From NCBI GenBank assembly GCA_030522415.1, contig CM060107.1, positions 6,641,347-6,705,346 on the forward strand: a DNA stretch of 64,000 nucleotides, in the 5' to 3' direction. Within the stretch, counting starts at the first letter, position 1, and every line of letters starts with the position of its first letter. Positions 30,643 to 42,395 of the stretch are shown one piece after another. Source of the DNA: Channallabes apus (lineage: Eukaryota; Chordata; Actinopteri; Siluriformes; Clariidae). A program made the position numbers and the translations under genes. The notes below the pieces were generated by a model. It had not been told where the DNA came from, ran no database searches, and worked only from the letters and a program-made list of their open reading frames with translations.

Positions 30643-30967
30643 GGCGGGCGTCAAACCAGGAAGTATAAAAGAGGTAAACAAACGATAGTACAACGCTCAG
30701 TCATTGAGTTCGCCCGATGTCGTTTCGGAATCGTTCACCAAACCGTGAGTACTCACTATCTTGGTATTACTTTCTGATTGAGTGTGTGTTTATAGGACGC
30801 GGGTTAGATTGTGTCTTTCCCTTGCTCTCCTTTTATGAGAGTCCTTAAAACAAACAGCGTGATTATCCTGCCTACTCGTGTTCTTCCGCGTTTGGGTTTA
30901 CCATTCACGCAACAAAGGGCTAACCGCTAAGCTACGTCTTCTGATCATCCCAGGTTAGTTCGTGACA
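30597..30967 (+). repeat. 3' LTR of the Gypsy element
   Basis: 371 bp, starting TGACATG and ending CGTGACA. Pol ends inside it at 30642. By eye it matches the 5' LTR apart from the third base. Confidence 0.95.
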
Positions 30968-31104
30968 GTGTGTGTGTGCCCTGCAATGGATTGGCACCCT
31001 GTCCAGGTTGTATGCCGCCTCATGCCCTAGGGCTCCTGTGATAGGCTCCAGGTCCCCGCGACCCTGAATACAGGATAAAGCGGTATAGAAGATGAGTGAG
31101 TGGT
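30968..31104 (+). mobile_element. SINE tail that hosts the Gypsy insertion
   Basis: After the 5-bp duplication the sequence continues GTGTGCCCTGCAATGGATTG and on to GCGGTATAGAAGATGAGTGA, the 3' half of the abundant SINE in plus orientation. The matching GT tract lies left of the element (25817-25833). The Gypsy element therefore entered the GT-rich part of a 5'-truncated SINE. Confidence 0.8.
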
Positions 31105-31146
31105 AAAACCAGTCTTATGAATAACATATTTAATAAGAATAGACAC

Positions 31147-31300
31147 AGTGGCCTCCGAGTGGCGGAGTGGTAAAGTGCTCATTCTATCATCCGGAGATCG
31201 CTGGTTCGGTTCCCGGGTGATGCTGTAAATTGGCCGAGCTCTCTCAGCGGGGAGGGATGAGAGGTACTTAGTAAAACATTAATCACGGCTCTACGCCATT
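31147..31300 (+). mobile_element. tRNA-derived SINE, different head
   Basis: The head has TGGCGGAGTGGTAAAG (A box) and GGTTCGGTTCCCGG (B box), 46 bp apart, as in a tRNA-Leu/Ser-like promoter. The body continues to at least 31300 and perhaps to about 31440. It is not an intact tRNA gene: no closing acceptor stem is visible. Confidence 0.65.
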
Positions 31301-31440
31301 CTGGGCGTCTGTGAGTTCGTGCATGCGGAGGGAGCGGATAGCACTGTGCTCCGAGTGTGTTACGCCGCCCCAATGGTGCGTGAGCGAGCAGTTCGAAAAA
31401 AAGAGGTCGGTTGGTGTCATGTGGTTCGGAGGGAAAAAAA

Positions 31441-31730
31441 GACGTCTTTATTAAACACTTTATTAAAAATTTTTAACACTCAAGATGCCATTGAAACCGA
31501 AAGAAAAGTGTGGCATTAACCATTCAGGAATTACAGACATGTTCACATACACACATCCATTTTGGCGATTCATAGATAATAATAAAAAAAAATTAAAAAT
31601 GTAAGTATTGCCTTTAATACTTGGATGAAAATCCTTTGCTGCCTGAAGTCTGAAAGCCATGGACATGATCCAATGCTGAGTTTCCCTCCTTAAGTTGCTT
31701 TAACAGACTTCAGTTAGTGAAGAGCATGCT
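31441..31730 (-). pseudogene. Tc1-like transposase C-terminal relic
   Basis: On the minus strand the stretch around 31610-31720 resembles the C-terminal end of Tc1/mariner transposases (MSMAFRLQAAK). The plus-strand sequence TCTTTATTAAACACTTTATT at its left resembles a terminal region. The frame is short and broken; other termini not found. Confidence 0.45.
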
Positions 31731-32960
31731 CTACTTATATTTATTTACTTAGTCATGCTACACCTGGCCATGCAACTACTTGTCAGCCATGCGTTCCATT
31801 ATTTATGATCCCCAACCCAACGTTTGTGACAGTTTAAAATTCCTAGACAAACATTAATCCTAACAGTCACTGTAAGATCACAGCTACTCTTCACACAGTC
31901 TGAGCACACTGACGTCATTTCATCCCCTAATTACAGGAAATGATTATTATTTTAAACTCCCACAACTGCTATTAATTTACCAGTGATGTTTGATGTTACT
32001 GAACATAGTTTGACTGTCCCTTGAATACTTGCATGAGGCATATTTATTTGAAGGTGACTCATTTCAGAATCATCACTTTTTTATGTAATTATTATTATTA
32101 TTATTATCCTGGACATCTTCAGTGAAATAATGCTGGGACGTCACACCGTAGACTAATAAGTTCCTCATTGCTGAAGGTCCTTTTAAATCACAGGAGTATA
32201 AAAGGTTTTTAGGCACTTTAGTAGCAGATTCTCCATTTTTGCCAGATTACATGTACGGCCTTTCTCACCTGCTGTTTCTATTACTTTTACCAGGAATTAA
32301 AAGGTAGGGAAGATTTGGCAGGATGTGTAGAAGATCATGAAGATCATGTTCACTAATTTGCCACAGAAGTTCACAATTCACAATACAGAATTTTGTTTTG
32401 TACAGAGGTGGACACCCCGGCTTTAGAAAATAAAAATCACGCCACTTATTTCTTCCAGCAATCAACTGAAGTAGCTGATTTTATTCCTTGAATTTCCAAT
32501 CTGAATTTCCAATTATTTAATTAAATGTAGATTGAAATCAAGACTTTGAATTTTCACAGCTTGAAATGGACTATTGAGAACATCATGTGACATTCAGAGC
32601 ACAAAAATCAAATATTTTGGTTCAATAAATTCAGTATTTACATTTCAAAACTAACGATTCAACAGTGGTTACATTTCAAAATGTGTTTTCGAAAGCTGAC
32701 ATAATTCAAATAATTATGATGCTAATTTTAAATTCTCTTTTTCCCTTAATTTTTTGACAGCTTAATTTTTCCATCAGAGAAAGTTTTGAAAAAAAAAGTT
32801 CCTCACAAGCTCTTATTCATATTTTTCTATCACACTGTCATGTCTCAACTGACCTTAGTACGCTTTGAATTATTTATTCAAAAATCATTTATTTATAAAC
32901 TTTTATTTTATTATACATTCATGTTTCCTTTTATGATTTTAAGATTATAAGATTATATTA
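31731..32960. other. no gene seen
   Basis: About 1.2 kb of AT-rich sequence without protein-like frames. A short (TTA)n lies at 32090-32107. Confidence 0.5.
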
Positions 32961-33328
32961 TTCATTCATTCATTCATTCATTTTCTATACCGCTTAATCC
33001 TGTGTTCAGGGTCGCGGGGGACCTGGAGCCTATCCCAGGAGACTTCGGGCACTAGGCGGGGTACACCCTGGACAGCGTGCCAATCCATCACAGGGCACAC
33101 ACACATACACACACTCACACACCCAATCACACACTACGGGCAATTTTAGGAACGCCAATTAGCCTAACCTGCATATCTTTGGACTGTGGGAGGAAACCGG
33201 AGTACCCGGAGGAAACCCACCATGCACGGGGAGAACATGCAAACTCCATGCACACAGAGACGGGAATCGAACCCAGACCCTGGAGGTGCAAGGCGACAGT
33301 GCTAACCACCACTACAACACCGCGCCGC
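32961..33328 (-). mobile_element. full-length tRNA-derived SINE
   Basis: On the minus strand the head contains GTGGTTAGCACTGTCGCC and the B box GGGTTCGATTCCC. The body has CATGTTCTCCCCGTGCATGG and ACTCCGGTTTCCTCCCACAG, and the tail is GAATGAATGAATGAA. The plan is that of the DANA/V-SINE type of fish SINE. It is flanked by a perfect 12-bp duplication AAGATTATATTA (32949-32960 and 33329-33340). It is the reference copy for the fragments in this window. Confidence 0.92.
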
Positions 33329-33552
33329 AAGATTATATTAATCATTATATATTAATGATTAATTATTGGACTTGTTTATGGTTAAGAACAATGATTACTT
33401 TTATCAAAGCTTAATTACATTAGAGTGTATTATTGTTATTATTATTATTATTGTAAGGAGAATAAGTTTTCCTCCTCAGTAATGTACAGTATGTAAGAGG
33501 ATAAGTTTCTTTATGCTTTTTTATGTGACGAATGTTGATTATGCCAGTGAGA

Positions 33553-33626
33553 GATGCACAGTGAGAGACGGGAATCGAACCCAGACCCTGGAGGTGCAAG
33601 GCGACAGTGCTAACCACTACACCGTA
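33553..33626 (-). mobile_element. SINE head fragment
   Basis: Only the tRNA-like head of the SINE above, including the complement of its B box (GGGAATCGAACCC), about 230 bp beyond the full copy. Confidence 0.75.
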
Positions 33627-33919
33627 AGGCATTGTACTGTAATTAAAATATTTGTATTGATGATGATTTGACAAACATGATGAAGAGAGAATCAGACCTG
33701 AGAGAGAGAGATTCAAAAATTCCCTATCTTTTTTTTTCTTTTATTCTTCCCTTCTTTCTCACCAACTAGAATAAATACAGTCAAATGTATGTGTTGTTTC
33801 ACTATAACACTGCAACACTAGAAAATACAGAACCTGAGCCATGCAGGGCAAGGTGTATGGGTAGTATTAGACAAAACGGCTGGGTATATTATCTATTATA
33901 TATATATTACGTAATACAT

Positions 33920-34034
<115 letters not shown>

Positions 34035-34312
34035 GGGGTCATCACTGTACGCACAGACGTTTTCCTGAAGAGTTGTCAGGCCTGGTTTTATAGCTAACCA
34101 GCTGATGACCTGGGGGGTGTTCCAGAAAGCAGGTTATGTGACATACCCGGATAAGTTTGAGGGTAAGTTAGTGGATAACCTCAACTTCCGGTTCCAAAAA
34201 CGGAGGTAACTTTCTGGGTATGTATGTAACCATAGCAACTTACTCTCTGAAGATAACCTGCTCGGTAACAGGTTATGTTCCAGGGTAAGTTTGTTCCAGA
34301 AGCTTAGTGAGC

Positions 34313-35580
34313 ATGCCGCGCCCTTTTGATGAGGATCCTGTGGACGTGGAGGCACAGATTATACGCGGTTTTTTTCGCCGGGAGAGAGTTATAAGACCGC
34401 GTATTGATGTGTTTTCATTTCCGAATGATTATTTAAAAGAGCGTTATCGGTTTTCAAGGGAATCGTTAATTTACTTAACACATCTCCTGAAACCGCAGGT
34501 CTGCGCTTAGCACAGAAAATATTCTGTACATAGCACTTCGGTTTTTTGCGTCAGGGCATTTTCTGTACAATGTGGGAGATGCAGAGAATGTGGGAAAGGC
34601 AACTGTGTGTAGAGCCGTTCGTACAGTATGTCTGGCACTTAAGCACTTTTTACACTCATGTGTACAGCAGGTCCCTGGCCATAAACCTCTCCACATTATT
34701 AAAGAGGAGTTCCACAGAGTGGCAGGTTTGTCCTTTGTAGTAAAATCTACAGTATGACGCACATTTAATATGTAGATATACTATTTATATACATGTATTC
34801 ATCCTGCATACACACACTTGGTCCTTGCATATATGCCTTTGTATTTCAGGGTTTCCAAATGTAATTGGGTGCATTGATGGCACCCACATTCCTATTAAAG
34901 CTCCTTCAATAAATGAGGGAGACTGTTAATAGGAAATCTATTCATAGCATCAATGTACAGGTAACAACTTAATTTTGTGTCCTTAATTTTTTGCCTTGTT
35001 AGAATCATTAAACTCATTACTTTTTTCCACTAAATAGGTAATATGTGAGGCAACCCACATTATTACTAATGTTGAGGCCAAATGGCCAGAATCTGTGCAT
35101 GATGCCAGAATTTTCCGGGAGTCATCATTATGCCAGACATTTCAGCAGGGTATGTTTTGCGTTATGCATTTTAATTTTTACAAAATTGCATTGTACACTT
35201 GAAACATTACAGGACACTTGAATGGTTACTTGCTGGGGGACAGAGGATACACTTGTCTGCCCTATTTAATGATACCCTACCCTGAACCTGGACCACAGAC
35301 ACGCTTTAACCTGGCTCACCGCCGAACACGGGCCAAGGTGGAGATGACCATAGGGATCCTAAAGTCAAGGTTTCAGTGTCTGCGTGGGCTCCGGGTCAGT
35401 CCAGAGAGGGCATGCGACATCATAATGGCTTGTGTTGTGCTTCACAACATTGCCACGATAAGAGGAGAGAGCCACCCTCCTTATATCGAAGAGGATAGCG
35501 TAGAGGAACCTCTACAAATTTGTGCACATAGAGATGGAAAACTTTTGAGAGACAGGATTTGTCAAAGTTTCTTTTATTAA
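34313..35580 (+). pseudogene. Harbinger transposase (HARBI1-like), multi-exon, damaged
   Basis: DDE nuclease that would cut and join the element ends. Coding blocks: 34313-34497 (MPRPFDEDPVDVEAQIIRGF); 34505-34730 (NVGDAENVGKATVCRAVRTV); 34850-34962 (GCIDGTHIPIKAP, first catalytic Asp); 35038-35149 (EAKWPESVHDARIFRES); 35212-35580 (LLGDRGYTCLPYLM with the second Asp, KVEMTIGILKSRFQ with the Glu). Splice-like AG and GT bound the later blocks. Damage: about 24 nt missing after 34497 relative to copy 2, leading to an early TAG, and 2 nt missing near 34924 creating a stop after NEGDC. The terminal repeats show it belongs to the element and is not host HARBI1. Confidence 0.88.
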
Positions 35581-36989
35581 ATTTTTTTATTGGTCTGCTG
35601 TTCACTGTGGTTCATTTCTTTATTTCCTGAAAAACAATGAAAGTAAAATTAAATAAAATGTGGTGTTAATACATTGCTTTATATACACAACACTTTTAAC
35701 ATGCAACAGATTCATATTTACACAAGTTCTCACCTTAAGGCGATGCTCCAGTAATTCCATTTCTAGAGTAGCCTTTTTAATTTGAAGCTGTACTGTATAA
35801 GGTCCATCTCCATGTCACTTTTTCTTATTTGTTTTTGAAGATGGACCTTATACAGCTCCTTTGCTGGCAACTAGGAAGGCAAAAATAATTACATAAATGG
35901 CATTCTGTCAGACAATAAAATTTAAATCTGGACAACTGCACAAATTCTTACACTTCTTAGATCATGAACTGAGATTGAAGGACCCTCATCTGTTGGTAAA
36001 TCCCCAGGTATATACTGTGAAAGAACATTGCCTGTTACTGTAATGAAAAAGGGGGCATGCATTATAATGGTATGCATCATACCTCAGTGGATCTTCCAGC
36101 ATTGTCCACGTCTGTCACAGCAGATATGGTCTCTTCATCGTCATCCTTCAGTGGAAATATACAAGTATACATTATCAGGCAAAAAGACAAAAAATAAAGA
36201 TCTAAAAGTACCTGACAACAAAACACAACTGACAGACTGTCATTTCTGCAGGGTCCAATAATACAATCCCTCCATCTGTATCTATAAGAAAATACAACCC
36301 ATAAAATTCTCAATTTTATCAAAGACAAAGCAATAATGCAGGAAAAAAAACCTTGTCAAAGTAATACAACTAATCAAAAAAAAAGTCACAGTAGCATAAT
36401 CATATGCAGTTAAATAAAGTAAGCCTGCATAAAAACGGTAAGCATGTTCAAAAGCCTTTAAGTGACAGAGATAGAAATTTATTCAATCATATAATGAAAT
36501 CAAATCATAGTGGTAAACTTACATTTCACCATGTTACTTGTGGTGCATGGTGTGTGTGATGTGCCCCCTGGAATGCCAGCAACCACTGGTGGCCCTTTAT
36601 TAAGGGACAGAGCCAGCTCCTCAGATGGGGTGAGGGGAGTTGGTGCTGGGCCCCCGCCAGTTAGACGGGCTTCAGCCTTCTTTCTATGACAGAAAGAATA
36701 TACTAAACCGTGTTTAATAAATTGTTCAGTTAATGTGTTATCAAATATTACCTTTTTGCAGAATGTTCTTGTGTTTCATTTTGACTTGGCTCAAAGTTCT
36801 TTTGGCTCCAGATGGATTACAACTTATTAAATAAGAAACCATATATTCCTAGTCAATATACACTGGTATTTTAACCTAAAGAAATCAATGGCTAGAAAAG
36901 TAAATGCTATCATAGTGATTTAACAGTCAAAAGGATGCGGAAGGGGTGTTTTAATTAATTATAAATATTTAGCATTATAATTAAATTTA

Positions 36990-37172
36990 ATATACTCACG
37001 CATTTACTCTGTCCGTTATTTTTTGCCAAGCCAACTCTCTTTGTTTAGCCGATGCAGCCGTATTGCTTTTTTCTGGATTATAGGCTTTAATTCTTCAAAA
37101 GCGAGCATTAAAACCTCCAACTCCGCCTCCGTGAAGTATGCCGCTCTCTTTATTTCACTTGGAAGTTCCATT
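36990..37172 (-). pseudogene. Harbinger Myb/SANT-like protein, first exon
   Basis: Minus-strand frame from the ATG at 37172: MELPSEIKRAAYFTEAELEV, then EELKPIIQKK. A one-base shift in the A run near 37073 moves the frame to SNTAASAKQRELAWQKITDR, ending at a splice-donor-like GTGAGT near 36997. This matches the trihelix/Myb partner protein of Harbinger elements, which brings the transposase to the nucleus and DNA ends. Later exons should lie at 36520-36830, where I see only short pieces. Confidence 0.7.
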
Positions 37173-37385
37173 ATAACTCGTGAAATCCGCGATCCATTGA
37201 AAATGTCTTTATGTAGGCACCGTGCACGCGCACTAACTCTGGGTAACCAGTAGGGGGTTGATTAAACTAAATCTTATTAGGTGTTTTGGAACCGACATAC
37301 TCTCGGTATGCGGGTTTGGGGTTAATCAACCCAGAGGTTAAGATTAACCAAATGGTAAGTTAACCAAGCTTTCTGGAACACCCCC

Positions 37386-37923
37386 CCGGTGTGTTATGGC
37401 CAGGTTGTTGATCTATGTTGTGATCTGTATTTTGGTTAGCTAGCTGCCGACCGGTAGTGTTTTTTTTTCTTTCAAGCGAGCATTATGCAAATGTACAAAA
37501 TACATGGTTAATACTCGGAAAAGGATATTGTCCTTTTCCGAATGTCACTGTGGTTTTTTTGTTTCTTTGTTTGCCTTTTTTTTAAATTCAACTCAACATA
37601 TCTCACATGCACTTACTGACACCTACATTTCTAAAGTTCAGTTAACCACAGCACCACACCATCTTCATAACAGGAAGCGCTTTGTCATAGTCTTTTTCCG
37701 CTGCGTCTTTATAAGCCTTTATGAGAAAACTTTTATATGACATAACATTTCAATATCAGAGTAAATATTATGTCCTCACAGTACTGAACATTGGTCTATC
37801 AGGTGAGCTGATTGTTTCTAGCTAGTTAAGTTTAACATTACATTGATTTTCTATGCAGGACCCTGTAACCCTACCACTTGCCTGGGCCTCATGGTTTCGG
37901 CTCCCAGATTCCCGCGACCATGA
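37386..37923. other. no gene seen
   Basis: Sequence between the Harbinger element and a SINE, without a supported feature. Confidence 0.4.
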
Positions 37924-38100
37924 GTACATTTAGGCAGTATTATTATCCCTTATCCAAAGCGACTTACATTTTTATCTCTTTATTGAGCATTGGTACGTGA
38001 GCAAGTGGCTCAACAGGGACAACTTGGTGGTTGTGGGATTTGAACCTGGGACCTTCTGATCCGTAGTCCAATGCTTTAACCACTGAGCTACCCCTGACCC
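37924..38100 (-). mobile_element. tRNA-derived SINE (second type)
   Basis: Contains the complement of a tRNA-like head (GTAGCTCAGTGGTTAAAG) and GGTTCAAATCC B box at its right end, and CTTATCCAAAGCGACTTAC of the 3' region at its left. Diverged copy of 25060-25253. Confidence 0.8.
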
Positions 38101-38241
38101 CCTTTTTTAACCAAAATAGTGATAACTGGATCTAACTAGTCCTGACGCCAGTTTTGCTTGCTGTTGCTAATAGCTATAAGAAGCTGCTTAAAGATACTAT
38201 AGTATTGCCAGGATACTTCAGCACCACATGACCCTATAGTG

Positions 38242-40803
38242 TGTAGAATATTTTAATCAACATATATTTATACAAGTAGAAGTATAAAAAGAATTATAAA
38301 TGTACCATTATAGTAAAACAAAAGATAGAAGTAAGTCCGAAAAACAGCGGTACCCGAAACCTGCATATACAGCTAAAAACTGGGGAGCATGACAGGTTGT
38401 AATACATAGACGAGATAAGGCGCCAGGTGTCGGACTTAGCAGAGATGAGCACACAAACCTAAGCAGAAACTCGAGCGCACACACCTAATGAGAGATTGAA
38501 ACAAGTGTTAGATATACGTACACATGTCTAAGTAAGAATATAAACAAATATTCAAAAAACACACTATCAGTTTTAAGAATACAGAGCTTAATAATAATAG
38601 AAAAAATAAACTAGTATGTGCATCCACATGATACCAAGTAAAGAGATGCTTATACATGGTCTGTCTTTTGAGAACTGTAGAAAAGATCAGAAGCAACTAA
38701 CAGATAACCAGATAAAGTAATGAATGAAACTTAAAAAGTACCAGAAACTAAATTAATGAATGAAACATAAAAACCAGGCCGTAGAAATCTGATAAGAGAG
38801 GGGCTAACGGGTTGCACAGGAAAATTATGTAATAAATCGTACACTCGAAACTAGAAAGAATCAGGGGATCTCCCAGTAAGACAGTATGTGTGTGCGTAGA
38901 TGGGGAATTTCCCAACGAGACAAGGTATATGTGCAGATGGCAATGTGGGCAGACTGGATGGGCAGATAAGGAATAGGAATAGGAAAAAATCTGAGACACA
39001 GAACCATATTTTATGAATAAAATATTTTAATAAGAGTCGACACAGAATAGAAATGTCTGTCTACATGGTAATAATATAAAAATACAAAGTATAAAAGCCC
39101 AACGTAAAATACAAAACATAAGGGGTAAAAGCATCAACAGAAATAAAATCCCTCAGAAGGAACACGATGTGAACTGCCCTGACTGTCCGAATCATCCAAA
39201 GAGATGATGTCATCAATGGAGAAGTTGCAGTTAGCTATAAAATAGAATACAATTTATTTAAAAAAAACATTGAATTGGGTAAAATAAGCCAAATAAGTAA
39301 TAAATAAATAAATAAATAGTGCAATGGAGATGCTTACCCATGGCTGGTCTCTTAAGAAATGAAGAACAAACTAAAGAAAAACGAGGAAAAAAGCCTTGAA
39401 AACAAGCGATACCCTTATACTTTTATGAAGAAGATACGAAGAATGTAAAGATAATGGGAAAAAGCTCTCAAGCATAGTAAGAATCAGATAAGCGCAGGGA
39501 GAAGTCAGATAACGAGGTGTAATTATAACGGGAAGGTGTATGATGTAATGGTACAAGATAAGAGAAATGTAATTATAATGGTAAAATTTATTGATAGAAA
39601 CTGGAATAAATTAATTGATAGAAACTGGAATAAAATAATTTATAGAAACTGGATTATAATGAAATATAATATATAATAAAATGTTGGCAGATGAGTGTAC
39701 AGGGGAGGAGACTGGGAATTTCCCCGGGACCCCCCCCCTTTTTTTTAACTGTATAAAAGGTGTGTGCTTTTATTGTGAATTTAGTCTGCACTTGACGATG
39801 CTTGAATTTACGACCTAAGCATTGCAAGTGCGGCTCACTTGGGTTTTATTGCTGCAATAAATCCTGTTTACTTCATCCAGCTCTGTGTGGCGTCTGAAAT
39901 CTTTTTCAGGCCTTGTTCACACGGGCGTTAAATTTTTGGATAAACGAACGAGCTCTGAACGTCCTATACGTTTATGTTGTGTGTTGTAGTGCCGCGCGAT
40001 TGACTTCTACACTGGCGTTCGTTTGTCTCTGTCTAACGACAGCCTGCAGCCCAAATTGTAGTTTGTGTGTTTAACCTGTGGGGGGCAGTGTGTCGGGAAC
40101 TGGATATGAAAGCCCTTGTCATTTTATTTGAGGTGCCTCCTTTTAATATGGACCATTTTGCTATATTAGACATTAATCTTATTGTTTTAAAAATTTTAAT
40201 TAAACTATTATATTTTATATAATATATAAAAATATTTTTAAAAATAATACGGCGACGTAGGGAGAGAAAAAAATCGCCGCCGCTACTGGGTTCACCCTCC
40301 GACTGCACAACATCGGATTAAAGGAAGTTTTTTGTGGTTTATGAAGAAATGCGAACATTTCCGCGCAAGTTTTATTTTTTAAGCATTTTATTTTTGCCTT
40401 TTTTCTGCATTTCCCTATGTATAGCATGTAGGATCATGGGATATATCCGGTCCTCCGAAACGTAAAATGGACGCGGAGAAAACGAACTAGACGCGGTTTC
40501 CTTGCGTTCGTTGGGATTTGAACGCCAAGAAAAAGCTGCATGCAACGTTTTTTTAACACCGTATAAACGCGCAGTCGGACAAACGCACGTCACCAAAGCC
40601 CGTGTGAACACCGTCACTGACTCCTATGTGTAGAAAACCCTCTGCGCTTCATCCGCGGTCACCGGACGTTACGAACGCCAGAAAAATGGTCAATTTTAAC
40701 GCCCATGTGAACAAGGCCTTAATTCTCTTTGTAAGTAATTTGTTAAATGTTTGATATTTTAAATTAAAGGCAACTTTAACAGGTGGAAGAATTTTCTCCC
40801 ACA
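38242..40803 (+). mobile_element. solo LTR copy B with nested MITE
   Basis: Starts TGTAGAAT and ends TCTCCCACA, flanked by the perfect 4-bp duplication AGTG (38238-38241 and 40804-40807). TATAAAAGG at 39752, AATAAA at 39856. On the opposite strand it keeps ATG GGTAAG (near 39344), the TTTTATAG acceptor and the start of the acidic exon at 39234. After about 80 nt it jumps past the rest of the antisense frame. The same junction is seen in copy C. U5 is split by the MITE at 39908-40719. Confidence 0.88.
39908..40719. mobile_element. MITE inserted in the U5 of LTR B
   Basis: Inverted ends AGGCCTTGTTCACACGGGCG and its near-complement (CGCCCATGTGAACAAGGCCT), with one mismatch in 20. The 812-bp interior has no transposase. 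Flanks TCA and TTA suggest a 3-bp target of PIF/Harbinger type, but this is not certain. Confidence 0.8.
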
Positions 40804-40927
40804 AGTGTACCAAACACTTTAGTGGGAACCATGCATATACCACTGTTCCTCTGTACCCCAACTAGGGACTGTGAAGACCAATGGTGACCACTCTATTTAT
40901 TCCCATTTTATGACCATGGAAGGACCT

Positions 40928-41157
40928 CTGGTCAACCTTCACACACTCGTTTTCACACTGCAGGCAATTTGGGGACGCCAAATAGAGCCTAATCTGCATG
41001 TCTCTGGACAGTGGGGGGAAACAGCGCATAGCCAAAGAAAACCCACCAAGCATGGGTAGAACATGCAAACTCTATGCACACAGATTGCGAGGTGAGAATC
41101 GAACGCAGACCCTGGAGTTGCAAGGCGACAGTGCTAACTACAAAGCCACACTGCCAC
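40928..41157 (-). mobile_element. diverged SINE copy
   Basis: Complement of the SINE of 32961-33328, recognisable by GGTAGAACATGCAAACTCTA, CTGGACAGTGGGGGGAAAC and the head GAGAATCGAACGCAGACCCT. Many substitutions, so an old copy. Confidence 0.75.
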
Positions 41158-41949
41158 CTAGCCACAAGTACAGTTTATTGTAAATTGTTTTTTCCAAATA
41201 TTTTCGAATCTGCTCATTTGTGAATCTCGTGTCCATGTAAAACAAGGTTACATTTTTATGCAGTTATCTTTAAAAATTCAGTTTGTAGAAAACTTAGGTA
41301 AAATAAAAGCTTGTTTAATGTCACATCCAAAAGTGCTGAGACTATTTTTTAACGATATAAGTCCAAATGTCACAACCATAAACCCACAAAACAATAAATA
41401 TTACAATAGTACAGTAAATATCATCAAAAGCTCTTGTGTGGCCTTTGGTTGTTGTTCATCATTTCATATCAGTTTTTCTCAAACATTTAGTGGTTTAGTT
41501 TACCAAATTATCTATGTTTTTTTTTTTTTAGAAGGTTGTAAGTTCACACCCTGAAGCTGCAACTTTCAGGCCCTTTTCTTCTTCTTCTTCTTCTTCTTCT
41601 TCTTCTTCTACTACTACTACTACTCTTCTCTGACACTGACCAGTACAGACTTCTGAGTCTGGCATTTTAATACTAAAGTCTACAGTAAATACCAAAGTCA
41701 AATACACCGACTGTATTTCATCCTGTGTGTTAGAGCGCCCACTGGTGGAAGAGTAAAGCTTGAAAAGAAAGTACAGTAACCATAAAAACTTCACACAAAA
41801 AAGTGTACAAGCTGTATTTTTTGTAGACATTTCACATGTATGATTCATTTAAACCAGATATATATTTTTACACTATTCATTTATATTCACATATTGTTCC
41901 ATTTAAAATGAACATTCTTATTAAATTATGTTTGTTAGCATGGAGTGAG
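41158..41949. other. no gene; trinucleotide repeat
   Basis: No coding sequence seen. A (CTT)n run followed by (CTA)n lies at about 41577-41624. The poly-Glu frame on the minus strand is that repeat. Confidence 0.5.
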
Positions 41950-42162
41950 AGGCAGGAATACATTTACAGCATTTGGTAGACACCCTGATCCAAAGCGACC
42001 CACCTACTATATTTTTATCTCATTATACTTCTGATCAGCAGATAAGGGTTAAGAGCCTTGCCCAAAGGACCTACAGGGGCAACTTGGTGGTGGTAGTATG
42101 GTTTTATTCTGGGACCTTCAGATCAGCAGGCCAATGCCTTAACCCCTGAGCTACCCCTAAGT
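41950..42162 (-). mobile_element. diverged SINE (second type)
   Basis: Resembles 25060-25253, with ACATTTACAGCATTTGG at the left and the complement of a tRNA-like head (AACCCCTGAGCTACCCC) at the right. Sequence to about 42330 may include a decayed copy of the other SINE type. Confidence 0.65.
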
Positions 42163-42395
42163 ACACACGTGATGTGAGACTGGTCCATCACATGACACCA
42201 TGCATATACTCTGATTCACGTTTCTGAATTATTTACCAGGATCCTGGCATGTTTTACACAGTGAGAGGAAACTGGGAAGTCCAGAGGAAACTGTACAACC
42301 CGGTAGAAACCCACATTGCCAGAGGGAAGAACATGACTTGGGGAAATTGAAGTTGAAAAGCGTACCAAAAACATTCCGTACTGTGATTGTGGTGA

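Larger units (their letters stand above)
25834..30967 (+). mobile_element. complete chromodomain Ty3/Gypsy retrotransposon (sushi/Tf1-like)
   Basis: A 5134-bp element with 371-bp LTRs differing at one base by eye, flanked by a 5-bp duplication GTGTG (25829-25833 and 30968-30972). Gag and pol are both uninterrupted and pol lies in the -1 frame. The chromodomain at the end of pol, the GGGAAAC shift site and the self-complementary primer site place it with the vertebrate sushi-ichi-like chromoviruses, the lineage from which mammalian PEG10 and the RTL genes derive. Everything needed for a retrotransposition cycle appears present, so it may be, or until recently was, active. No envelope gene. Confidence 0.97.
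34113..37385 (+). mobile_element. PIF/Harbinger element, copy 1
   Basis: 3273 bp with terminal inverted repeats GGGGGTGTTCCAGAAAGC on both sides. The flank is CTG on the left and CCG on the right, compatible with an aged 3-bp CWG-type duplication as described for zebrafish Harbinger3. Two convergent genes are typical of the superfamily: a DDE transposase on the plus strand and a Myb/SANT-like protein on the minus strand. Copy 2 at 61406 has the same left end. Confidence 0.92.

Noticed and set aside
26266..30693. Open frames opposite to and overlapping gag and pol
   Set aside because: They lie within the confirmed gag/pol coding region and show no independent protein features.
31147..31215. 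tRNA gene
   Set aside because: A and B boxes are present, but the acceptor stem does not close and SINE body follows.
34313..35580. HARBI1 as a host gene
   Set aside because: The coding blocks are damaged and lie between Harbinger terminal repeats, with a second copy at 61406.
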